A DNA stretch of 64,000 nucleotides. Origin: Mesorhizobium sp. L-2-11 (GTDB lineage: Bacteria > Pseudomonadota > Alphaproteobacteria > Rhizobiales > Rhizobiaceae). The notes beneath the pieces are model-generated. The model did not search any database and was not told the origin of the DNA. It saw only the letters and a program-made list of their open reading frames with translations. The stretch is taken from positions 4,914,001-4,978,000 of the forward strand of contig NZ_AP023257.1 in assembly GCF_016756595.1 (NCBI RefSeq), written 5' to 3'. Position 1 is the stretch's first letter. Every line of letters begins with the position of its first letter. Position numbers and translations under genes: made by a program. Below are positions 9,311-17,163 of the stretch, in pieces.

Positions 9311-10332
9311 CCACTCCGATCGAGATTGTTTCGGTTGGTATGGTGACTGCCGTTGGCCTCGACGCGCCCTCCGCTTGCGCTGCGATGCGCGCTCGGCTCG
9401 ATGGTTTCCAGGAAACCCGTTTCGTCGGCTCACCCGCAGGATGGCTTACTGGTGCGCCCGTGCCGCTGCCACGCAACTGGATCGGGGAGAAGCGTATAGC
9501 CCATCTGGCAGCCGGGGCTATATCGGAGGCTTTCGAAAATCACCCGCAAGCGCGAGGACAGACGGCGCTCATCCTTTGCCTGCCGGAGGAGGATCGGCCC
9601 GGCCGACCGGTGAAAGACAATTCTTCCCTGCTCCGTCGGATCAGCGAGATCGTTGAAATCGAACCTCATCTGCGCTCTCGTATCGTGGCTTATGGTCGTC
9701 CTTCCGGACATGTCGCGTTCGATCAGGCCCGCAGACTGATTGCATCCGGCGAAGCTCCCTATGTCATGATCGCGGGCGTCGACAGCTATCTGACGGGGCC
9801 AACAATTTCCCACTACCTCAGCAGGGGCCGCTTGTTGACCGCAGACAATTCCAACGGCTTCATTCCAGGCGAAGCCGCGGCTGCGGTTATCTGCACACGA
9901 CCGCGAAACAACGGTTTCAGGCTCTTCGGACTCGGTCTTTCGCGCGAGGAAGCTTCGATCTACAACGACCGGGATTTGCCGCTACGCGCCGATGGCATGA
10001 CGGCGGCATATGATGTGGCATTCCGAGAGACCGGGATTGACATGAACCGGCTCGGCTATCGCATCGCGGACCTGATCGGCGAGCAGTACTGGTTCAAGCA
10101 GACCGCGTTGGCCTCGATCCGCCTCCTGCGGGGACGCCATGAGTTTCAGGACTTATGGTCGCCCGCTGAGTCTCTGGGAAACGTTGGCGCCGCAGCCGTT
10201 CCAGTCATGGTTGGCATGGCTTGGACCGCAGCCGGCAAAGGGTATGCCGCCGGCAATCCGGTTCTCATCGAGGCCTCGTCCGATGCCGGTGCCTGCGGCG
10301 CCGCAGTATTCGCTTATGGGAGGACGGCATGA
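9307..10332 (+). CDS. Thiolase-fold (beta-ketoacyl-synthase-like) protein, probably inactive
   Basis: 341 aa. The start TTPIEIVSVGMVTAVGLDA and the later SGEAPYVMIAGVDSYL and GFIPGEAAAAVICT segments follow the ketoacyl-synthase/thiolase layout. The block that should carry the nucleophilic Cys (TACSS or SACTS before the helix) reads YGRPSGHVAFDQARR, with no Cys, so condensing activity is unlikely. Genes of this kind sit between DUF2169 and DUF4150 genes in other T6SS effector modules, which suggests an adaptor or scaffold role. ATGA overlaps on both sides. The family assignment is from sequence pattern; the role is inference. Confidence 0.75.
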   Translation: MTTPIEIVSVGMVTAVGLDAPSACAAMRARLDGFQETRFVGSPAGWLTGAPVPLPRNWIGEKRIAHLAAGAISEAFENHPQARGQTALILCLPEEDRPGRPVKDNSSLLRRISEIVEIEPHLRSRIVAYGRPSGHVAFDQARRLIASGEAPYVMIAGVDSYLTGPTISHYLSRGRLLTADNSNGFIPGEAAAAVICTRPRNNGFRLFGLGLSREEASIYNDRDLPLRADGMTAAYDVAFRETGIDMNRLGYRIADLIGEQYWFKQTALASIRLLRGRHEFQDLWSPAESLGNVGAAAVPVMVGMAWTAAGKGYAAGNPVLIEASSDAGACGAAVFAYGRTA

Positions 10333-11396
10333 CCGTCTATGCCAATGGCCTTGAGGTTGCCTGCAAGGCGCAGGCTAACCAGGTTATCGCGGCCTTTCCA
10401 TACGTCTGCTTCACTCCGCCGCAAACTCCGGCAACCCCGCCGGGAGTTCCGGTTCCCTATCCAACGTTTGGAATGGACAGTGACACGGACAACGGAACCG
10501 GCACGGTCAAGATCGGCGGGAAGACTGTCACCCAGAAGAACAAATCCTATTACACCAAATGCACTGGCAATGAGGCCGGCTGCGCGCCCAAGAAGAACAT
10601 CATCACCTCGGTAAACACCGGCAAAGAGTACGCCCATGCCTGGTCCGGCGACGTTAAGATGGACGGCGAGCCGATCAGCCGTTTCACTGACATTTCGTCG
10701 AACGATCACGCCTCCCCTACCGCCGGCGGACCTCCAATGCCCAAGGTGGCAACGGCCACGCCCGCGACCTTCAAATGCTCCGATCTTGAGATAAAGCCGT
10801 ACAAGGAACTTGAATGCCCGGAAGGCTACGAAAAGGAGCATACCGTTGAGGTCCAGTTCTTCACCGCCGAAGGCGTGCGCGACCTGACCCTGGACTGCTG
10901 CAAGGACTATGACGACAAGGAAGCGCCATGCATTTGCATGAAGGCGAAATGGCTCGCCGGCGAAGCTGCCAAGGCCAAGGCAGCGGGCGCGCCCGGCAAA
11001 AAGGTGGTCGGCAAGAAACGCAAAACCCCGCACAACAAGAAGTCGGCGGATGCCCGCAACTGGCTGAGCAACAATTCTGCCGGCAAGCTGGGTGACTTTA
11101 CCGACGAATGCGTGAACAGCACGGTCAGGAACTTGGACGATCCGAAAATTCCGCATGCTGTGCACGCCGCCGCCACAGAGTGCCTCAAGACTGCGAACAT
11201 GGAATACATGAAGACGAGCATGAACAAGTCCGAGAAGGAAGTGAAGGACAAGAAAGCCTGCCACGGGACTTGCCCTAAGGCGAAGGATCAGGCTCGTCTC
11301 GTGCAAGTTGCCAAAAAGCGCCTCAGGAAAGCGGCGGGTGGGGAGTCCGTCGTTGTGACAGCCGCAGATGTCGCCCCCTCGAAAGTTTCCTGTTAG
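10329..11396 (+). CDS. PAAR-like DUF4150 protein, candidate T6SS effector
   Basis: 355 aa. Residues 1-145 match the DUF4150/PAAR-like spike-tip domain (MTVYANG, VCFTPPQTPATPPGVPVPYP, KIGGKTV, SYYTKCTGNEAGC). The remaining about 200 residues are Lys-rich and hold nine Cys (LDCC, PCICMKAKW, KACHGTC and others). I recognise no toxin family there, so it could be a new toxin domain or a structural tail. It would sit on the VgrG tip and be delivered by the T6SS. ATG overlaps the previous stop (ATGA). The next gene, 18 nt away, is the natural immunity candidate. Confidence 0.78.
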   Translation: MTVYANGLEVACKAQANQVIAAFPYVCFTPPQTPATPPGVPVPYPTFGMDSDTDNGTGTVKIGGKTVTQKNKSYYTKCTGNEAGCAPKKNIITSVNTGKEYAHAWSGDVKMDGEPISRFTDISSNDHASPTAGGPPMPKVATATPATFKCSDLEIKPYKELECPEGYEKEHTVEVQFFTAEGVRDLTLDCCKDYDDKEAPCICMKAKWLAGEAAKAKAAGAPGKKVVGKKRKTPHNKKSADARNWLSNNSAGKLGDFTDECVNSTVRNLDDPKIPHAVHAAATECLKTANMEYMKTSMNKSEKEVKDKKACHGTCPKAKDQARLVQVAKKRLRKAAGGESVVVTAADVAPSKVSC

Positions 11397-11414
11397 CCGG
11401 AAAGGACGAAGCGA

Positions 11415-12320
11415 ATGAAGATGGACAAGGAAGACCTCGAGGGATTCGCAACCGATCCGGACACCGACATCGAATGCCTGCAGGTTGCGCCATTGAGCGG
11501 CAACAAAGTGGCGATCCTGTTCCTGCTCAGCGACGCCGATTACGTCACCACTGTCTCCGTGATTTTTGTCGTCGAGAATTTCGACCCCAAGAAAGCTCGT
11601 GGCGCACTAGTGACGTCTGAATGGCTGATGGCGCTCTCAGCCGCGCCTTCAGGGGAGTTGTTCGCACTTGAAGCGACCACTTGGATCTGGCGGTACGCAG
11701 GTACCAATTGGACGCGTGACAAAGTCAGCGATAAAAGCCTCAGGCAGGTCTGGGCAGAGGATACCGGGGGACCGATCACCGTTGGCACGGACGGTGTGGC
11801 CTACCGCCTCGTTGGGTCGCGGTGGCAGGCCGTTACGCCACTCGGAGCAAATGAGTACCTGGATATTCATGGACACCCCAAGCACGGCATCTATGCATGC
11901 GGTGAGATGGGCACTCTCCACCGTCTGGTGGGGACAGGCTGGCAGGCCTTGGAAACACATCGGCACGATCAGTTGCGCGGTATCGACGTCGCGCCGGACG
12001 GCAAGATCAGGGTCGCCGGGGACGACGGCGTCTGCCTTCGGATTGCAAATGAGGAAGTAACCGAGATGACCGCCACCTCCGACATGACATATCTCTCCGT
12101 GCGCAGCTTCAATGGCAAAGCCTATTGGGGCGACGAGGCCGGCCTCAATATCGAGACGGCTGACGCGCTTCAGCCATTCGAGGATACAGGCATTGCTTCA
12201 GATCTGCGCACTGATAGCGAGTTCCTGTACGTCGCCGGCATCGACACAGCGTGGCGCTTTGATGGCCGCAGATGGAAGACGCTTACGCTCGTCTATGACG
12301 ACGGCCTTCGACTTATCTGA
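11415..12320 (+). CDS. Hypothetical beta-propeller-like protein, candidate immunity protein
   Basis: 301 aa, not recognised as a named family. It has no signal peptide and is made of repeating beta-strand units of the form G..Y..G..G.L.R..G..W..L (for example GVAYRLVGSRWQAV, GTLHRLVGTGWQAL, GVCLRIANEE), which suggests a beta-propeller. It is rich in Asp/Glu near the start (MKMDKEDLEGFATDPDTDIE), opposite in charge to the Lys-rich tail of the preceding PAAR-like protein. AAAGGACG precedes the ATG. Position at the end of the effector operon suggests an immunity or chaperone role; this is inference. Confidence 0.6.
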   Translation: MKMDKEDLEGFATDPDTDIECLQVAPLSGNKVAILFLLSDADYVTTVSVIFVVENFDPKKARGALVTSEWLMALSAAPSGELFALEATTWIWRYAGTNWTRDKVSDKSLRQVWAEDTGGPITVGTDGVAYRLVGSRWQAVTPLGANEYLDIHGHPKHGIYACGEMGTLHRLVGTGWQALETHRHDQLRGIDVAPDGKIRVAGDDGVCLRIANEEVTEMTATSDMTYLSVRSFNGKAYWGDEAGLNIETADALQPFEDTGIASDLRTDSEFLYVAGIDTAWRFDGRRWKTLTLVYDDGLRLI

Positions 12321-12386
12321 CACCACTCAGTTGGTTACCCTCAGCTCTCCCCTTACAAGGTTCAGACGGGTGATGTGGCCACTAGA

Positions 12387-12722
12387 CTAGCGGCCGTTCT
12401 GCGACAGATATGCCCGCACATTGGCAAGGTCGAGTTCGGCAATGCGTTTCGGCGCGCCGTCAACCAACATCCGCAAAACGAACATTTCTCCGGCTTCCGG
12501 ATACTCGGCGTAAAGCGCCTCTGAGACTTCCCGCCCCACTTCACCGGCGATCCGGAGGCCATCAATATGAGCGTCCAGCCTTTCAACGAGCCGAGCAAGG
12601 CGCTCCTCGTCCATATCGGGATTCTCGTCTGGATTCAGCAAATGATGGTCATAGACGGTCCAAAGAAACGCCGCCATTTCCGCATGCTGCCGTACAATCT
12701 CGCGCAGGACAACCTTGGGCAT
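12387..12722 (-). pseudogene. Truncated TIGR02270-type T6SS-associated protein
   Basis: 111 aa. The start (MPKVVLREIVRQHAEMAAFL, LVERLDAHIDGLRIAG) resembles the N-terminus of the TIGR02270 family, HEAT-repeat-like proteins of about 400 aa found beside vgrG genes. Here the frame stops after the first alpha-helical repeat (AYLSQNGR), so about three quarters of a typical member is missing. The start codon overlaps the stop of the DUF6484 gene. It may be a pseudogene or a short stand-alone form; its end lies only about 65 bp from the convergent gene, so the rest seems to have been deleted. Confidence 0.6.
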
Positions 12723-13147
12723 CAGTTTAGGTTCACCGATGCCCCACGAACACGGTTCGTAGCGCTGGCATGGCTCGTTACATAAGTGCCGCGGATCGTG
12801 ATGCGGCCGTCTTTTTCCATGATGATCGTGGCCTTGCCGCAGCGAAGTTCGATTCGCTCGTTCGCATTGATCCGCACATTTTCTCCGTTCCGAACGATGT
12901 GCGGTGCACCCGACTTGTGCGCTGGGTCAACAATACGCCCAACAATCAGCGGCCTGCCGGGGTCGCCGTCCTGAAACAGCAGCGCCACTTCGGCGCCGAT
13001 CATGTCGGAGGTCAATTCCGAAAGGCTTCGCGCTGAAACGGCAGTTTCCTTTGGATTGCCCGGGAAAACCACAAGGGGTGAATCCTCTCCGAAACCCAAA
13101 AAAATGCCGATTACTACACCTTCAATCCGCTCTTTTGTCGCCGACAT
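12722..13147 (-). CDS. DUF6484 T6SS spike-associated protein
   Basis: 141 aa. Residues 8-65 (RIEGVVIGIFLGFGEDSPLV, then FPGNP, LLFQDGDPGRPLIVGRI) match what I know as DUF6484, a small beta-barrel like the OB-fold of VgrG. Residues 90-141 (IELRCGKATIIMEKDGRITI) closely resemble the C-terminal spike of the neighbouring VgrG (IALKCGSASITMKKDGTITI), so it looks like a separate spike-tip or adaptor piece. It starts 9 nt after the vgrG stop, so it is cotranscribed with vgrG. Confidence 0.72.
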   Translation of the reverse strand: MSATKERIEGVVIGIFLGFGEDSPLVVFPGNPKETAVSARSLSELTSDMIGAEVALLFQDGDPGRPLIVGRIVDPAHKSGAPHIVRNGENVRINANERIELRCGKATIIMEKDGRITIRGTYVTSHASATNRVRGASVNLN

Positions 13148-13156
13148 GGCGTGTCC

Positions 13157-15484
13157 TCAGTTCTGCTTTATTTCCGAACCCTTCATGGTGATGTCGCTTG
13201 AGGCCTTCACATTGATCTTGCCCGATCCCTTGATGCTGATGTCCTTGCCTTCGATTGTGATCGTCCCATCCTTTTTCATGGTAATGCTCGCAGAGCCGCA
13301 CTTCAGTGCAATAGCGTCGCCGGCCTCGATCAGGAACGTCTTGCCGACATTGATCTTTCCGTCCTCGCCGATCTGAACCATGCTCGCTTTGGCGATCCGC
13401 AACTCGTAGGCGCCCCCCACCTTGGTCCCGTCGTCGGCGGCAATTTCAGTACGCCTTCCCTTGCCGATCTTCGACTTCTGGTCGCCGGCGATGTTAAAGG
13501 CCTGGCCGCCGCCGATCGTCACGTCCTGATTTGAAGCGATGTTCCAGCCGTCGTCGGCACCGATCTGATGGCTTTGCCCCGCCCCCACAGTCACCGACCT
13601 CGACGCGCCGATCGTGTTCGACTGCACCGCGCCGACACTTCTCGTCTCGGAGGCGCCGACCGTATCGATGCGCGCCGCGCCGACGGTGACGGTCTGGACG
13701 ATACCCACCGTCTGCGAATGGTTGGCGTCGATATTCTCCGTCGAGTTCGACACGACGTGGATCGTCTCGTTGGCCTGGACCGTCAGCGAGCGGTTCGCGC
13801 CCACCGTCTCGGTGTCGTTGTTGCCGATATCGGTGGTCTGGTCGACGCCGACCTTGACCGTCTTGTTGTTGCCGACGTCCTCGTCGAGGTTGTGGCCGAC
13901 CGAGTGCTTGGCGTCGTGGTCGATGCGGTCGGACTGGTCGTGCTGCACCAGCTTGGTGCGGTCGTTCTTGATCAGAAGGTTGTGGTCCTTCTGTGCCTGG
14001 AAATTGACCAGTTCGGAGCCGGCCTTGTCCTCGAACATCAGCTCGTTGTAACCGCCGCCGCCTTTCGAGGAGTCGGATTTCCAGCCGGATTGCGTGGCGT
14101 TGCCCGGCAGTCCGTAGGGTGGCATCTGCGAGGCGTTGTAGACGCGGCCGGTGATGATCGGCAGGTCCGGGTCGCCTTCGATGAAGTCGACGATCACCTC
14201 CTGGCCGATGCGCGGTATCTGGATGAAGCCCCAGCCGCTGCCGGCCCAGGTCTGCGAGACGCGCACGAAGCAGGAGCTGTTCTGGTCCTTCTTGCCGAGA
14301 CGGTCCCAGTGGAACTGGACCTTCACCCGTGCGTATTTGTCGGTGAATATTTCCTCGCCGGACGGACCGACCACCGTCGCCGTCTGCGGGCCGCGCATGA
14401 TCGGCCGGGTCGTGACCCGCGGCGGGCGATAGGCCAAGGCGGTCGGCGCCACGCCGAGGATCACCTTGAAGTTCTCGCTTTCGACATCGGCAAGGGCTCT
14501 GTAGCCCGGATCGAACAGCCTGTATTCGGCGCTGACCACCAGATATTCCTGGTTCTGGTCTTCTCTTGGGAAGCCGTCCAGCTTGAACGTGCAGCCGGAG
14601 TACAGGCCGCGCACGGTGCCGACTGCAGCAATGCGCTGGTGCACGGCCTGGATTTCCTCGCGCCGGATCGCGGCCAGGCTGTCGCCGCGACCAACGTCGA
14701 GATGCGCGCCGGGCTGGCGGTAATTCTCGCCCGCCGCCAGCTTGTGACTGAACGGCTGGGCGGATTTCGCCATCAGGTCGGCGCCCGGCTTCTTGAAATC
14801 ATAGTCGGTATGGACATAGGCGCCCGGCCGCACCGAACTGCCCGGAATCCATTCGGTGATGTATTCGACATCGCGCCGGGAGCCCTGCCCTTCAAAGTGA
14901 TAAGGCACCTTATCATAGCCCGGCGCCGGCTTGAGCTTGTTCATGGCATCGGCGAGCACCAGCGTGTGCTTACCCTCGTCATGCTCGAAGAAATACAGGA
15001 TGCCTTCGTGCTCGAGCAGGCGCTGCACGAAATCGAGATCGGTCTCGTCATACTGGACGCAGTACTCGCGCGGCGGATAAGAGCCTTGCAGGCGCTTCTC
15101 GAACTTTGCCGTGCTGTATTTCGAGAAAACCTCCTCGACGATTTCGATGACGCTCATGTTCTGAAAAATACGGCAGTCGGTGGTATTGCCGAGAAACCAG
15201 AGCCATGGCCTGACGACGGCTTCGTAGTAGGCCAGGCGGTCCTCGATGCGGGTCAGCCGAAACTCGGAGACAAGGCCGCTGAACCAGCGTTTCGGGTCGG
15301 ATTCACCTTCGATCGAAACCGCACCGCCCAGCATCTTCAGCGGATCGATATCGGGGCTGCTGCTGACGAACCCGACCGTATAGGCCAAACAACGGCTGAT
15401 CTCATCGCGCCCGACAAGATGCGTGAAGGTCAACAGGTCAGCGCCAACCGGCGTCTGCACAACCGTGGCACGTTCGTTCGGCAT
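13157..15484 (-). CDS. vgrG: T6SS spike protein VgrG/TssI
   Basis: 775 aa. The gp27-like head is at about 1-370 (LTFTHLVGRDEISRCLAY, YCVQYDETDLDFVQRLLEHE), the gp5 OB-fold at about 380-470 (VKVQFHWDRLGKKD, QTWAGSGWGFIQIPRIGQE, GDPDLPIITGRVYN). A long C-terminal needle follows, built of degenerate beta-prism repeats around T(V/I)GA from about 530 to 690. The end (KINVKASSDITMKGSEIKQN) carries no separate toxin domain, so this VgrG is structural and should carry cargo through the PAAR-like protein. The start has GGGAGGGGG upstream on the minus strand. It is transcribed away from the second tagH. Confidence 0.95.
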   Translation of the reverse strand: MPNERATVVQTPVGADLLTFTHLVGRDEISRCLAYTVGFVSSSPDIDPLKMLGGAVSIEGESDPKRWFSGLVSEFRLTRIEDRLAYYEAVVRPWLWFLGNTTDCRIFQNMSVIEIVEEVFSKYSTAKFEKRLQGSYPPREYCVQYDETDLDFVQRLLEHEGILYFFEHDEGKHTLVLADAMNKLKPAPGYDKVPYHFEGQGSRRDVEYITEWIPGSSVRPGAYVHTDYDFKKPGADLMAKSAQPFSHKLAAGENYRQPGAHLDVGRGDSLAAIRREEIQAVHQRIAAVGTVRGLYSGCTFKLDGFPREDQNQEYLVVSAEYRLFDPGYRALADVESENFKVILGVAPTALAYRPPRVTTRPIMRGPQTATVVGPSGEEIFTDKYARVKVQFHWDRLGKKDQNSSCFVRVSQTWAGSGWGFIQIPRIGQEVIVDFIEGDPDLPIITGRVYNASQMPPYGLPGNATQSGWKSDSSKGGGGYNELMFEDKAGSELVNFQAQKDHNLLIKNDRTKLVQHDQSDRIDHDAKHSVGHNLDEDVGNNKTVKVGVDQTTDIGNNDTETVGANRSLTVQANETIHVVSNSTENIDANHSQTVGIVQTVTVGAARIDTVGASETRSVGAVQSNTIGASRSVTVGAGQSHQIGADDGWNIASNQDVTIGGGQAFNIAGDQKSKIGKGRRTEIAADDGTKVGGAYELRIAKASMVQIGEDGKINVGKTFLIEAGDAIALKCGSASITMKKDGTITIEGKDISIKGSGKINVKASSDITMKGSEIKQN

Positions 15485-15628
15485 GGGTCGTGCCCCCTCC
15501 CGCCGCTCGTTTCTGCTTCAGCCTAGCACATGTCTAGCAGCGACCAAAGGGGACGCTTGGCGCTGCGGCCTGGTCGCCCGCGGATTCATCTACTTGCACG
15601 CTTCTGTGCCGCCGCGCTCAGAAATTGC

Positions 15629-15637
15629 TGGTATAAT
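15629..15637 (+). promoter_or_regulatory. Extended -10 sigma70-type promoter for the second T6SS block
   Basis: TGG-TATAAT is a perfect -10 hexamer with a TGn extension, 47 nt upstream of the tagH ATG at 15685. No good -35 hexamer is seen, as is usual for extended -10 promoters. It is in the 200-bp gap between the divergent vgrG and tagH genes. Confidence 0.5.
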
Positions 15638-15684
15638 GGGATGTCCTGGGTGAGTTTCCCGACAGGATCGACGGCGATTTTTGA

Positions 15685-16737
15685 ATGTTCATCAGGCTGC
15701 AGATCAATAATGTCGTCTCCCTGCCCGCCGGTATGTCGACCGGTTACTCCGCTCGTGATCGCAGCTTCGAAATCGGCCGCGAGGGCTGTGACTGGACCTT
15801 GCCCGACCCCGACAAGTTCATCTCCGCCAGACATTGCGAAGTGCGTTACCAGGCAGGCGCGTTCTGGCTGCACGACATCTCGCGCAACGGCACATTCGTC
15901 AACGGATCGACCAAGCGCATGGCCGGCCCTCACCGGCTCGGTCAAGGCGACCGGCTGCTGATCGGCCGCTATGTCGTCCTGGTTTCGATTGATGACGAGC
16001 GCGCCGCGACAGGGCATCCTCGAAGCAGCCACGGTTCGACGCAGCGACAAATGCCTGTCGCAACCGGCCGGCCGCTGGATTTCGCAGACCAGCCTTTCTT
16101 CGATCCGGTGGAACAACGGCCCGGGCAGAGAGCACCGGTGGCTTCGCCGCCCGCGCCTCTCGCTTCGACGAGAGACGAGGTGCTGCGGGACATCGCGATC
16201 GCAGCCGGCATCTCGCCGGAATTGCTTCAATCGCGTGATCCGCATGAAGTGGCCGCCGAAATCGGCGCGGTGCTGCGAACGGTTGTCGAGGAGCTGGCCC
16301 AGCTGCTGAAGGCACGTGCGGCTGCGAAAATACTGGCCAAGAGCACACACCGGACGATGATCAGCGCTGTCGATAACAATCCCCTAAAATTCGTCCCGGG
16401 AACCGACGACATCCTTGAGATCATGTTTGCGCGGCGCAGATCCGGCTATCTCGACGCCAGGCACAGTGTCGAAGACGCGTTCCGCGATCTCAAGACACAC
16501 GAATTTGCCACCTATGCAGCCATGCAAGCTGCGCTCTCGCGGCTGCTTGACGACCTGTCGCCTGAGGCGATCAGCAAAAAACTCCCACCAACGTCATTCA
16601 CATCGAAGAAGGGCCTGGCCTGGGACGCCTTCGTCGCCAAATGGCGGACCATGGAGGAAGCACACGAAAACGGAATGCTGGACATATTCCTGGCCTATTT
16701 CAGCGAAGCCTATGCCAAAGCCGACAAGCAAAAGTAG
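15685..16737 (+). CDS. tagH: T6SS FHA-domain protein TagH (copy 2)
   Basis: 350 aa. N-terminal FHA domain at about 1-100 with the phosphothreonine-binding signatures FEIGREGCDWTLPD, ISARHCEV and SRNGTFVNG. After a short linker, residues 165-350 form the TagH C-terminal domain (NPLKFVPGTDDILEIMF). It shares its layout with the partial gene at the left edge but is shorter in the linker. The FHA domain would bind the substrate phosphorylated by PpkA (23191) and reset by PppA (22418). Confidence 0.88.
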   Translation: MFIRLQINNVVSLPAGMSTGYSARDRSFEIGREGCDWTLPDPDKFISARHCEVRYQAGAFWLHDISRNGTFVNGSTKRMAGPHRLGQGDRLLIGRYVVLVSIDDERAATGHPRSSHGSTQRQMPVATGRPLDFADQPFFDPVEQRPGQRAPVASPPAPLASTRDEVLRDIAIAAGISPELLQSRDPHEVAAEIGAVLRTVVEELAQLLKARAAAKILAKSTHRTMISAVDNNPLKFVPGTDDILEIMFARRRSGYLDARHSVEDAFRDLKTHEFATYAAMQAALSRLLDDLSPEAISKKLPPTSFTSKKGLAWDAFVAKWRTMEEAHENGMLDIFLAYFSEAYAKADKQK

Positions 16738-17163
16738 ACCGGGAGGACTGATCCTGGCAGATGCCCCGGAAAACTGATCGGTTTGCTGCGCTGACCTTCG
16801 GCTGCGGACCGGATCAAGCACCAGGTGGAATGTATCAGGGCGTCCTTGGCGAGCCCCAAAGATGCGGCGCTGTCGTTGGCGAAGAAAAATCCTTTCGCAG
16901 CGCTGCATCTGGTTCCAATCGACCGTTTCTAAGCTTACGATCACTTACGACAGTTCGCCAGCGGGTAAGGCTGATTGACCTGGGGGTCTGTGGCACATGT
17001 CATGTTACGGCGGGTTAGAAAGATATAGCCGACCTTCCTCCAGACACTGCCCTCGTCAGCAGCGCCCAAAATTGCTGCGCCTGCAGTTCTTGCGCCTGGC
17101 CGGGGACCGTCTTGCCCTGATGTGGCGCACACGCGGCACCGACGCGTGGACGGACGTTTGGCG
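16738..17163. other. 426-bp gap without a convincing gene
   Basis: Between tagH and the second tssL. Short frames here have no family features or good ribosome-binding sites. A TTGACC hexamer at 16975-16980 and a TGGCAC at 16991 are the only promoter-like elements, neither with a good partner. The gap may drive the tssL-tssM-pppA-ppkA operon. Confidence 0.4.

Noticed and set aside
13568..15526. 652-codon open frame on the plus strand opposite vgrG
   Set aside because: Its product is Arg/Asp/Val-rich with no family features; VgrG on the other strand is unmistakable. Long antisense frames are usual in high-GC DNA.
16976..17010. Sigma54-type promoter before the second tssL
   Set aside because: TGGCAC is present but the TTGC partner at the right distance is not; too weak to call.
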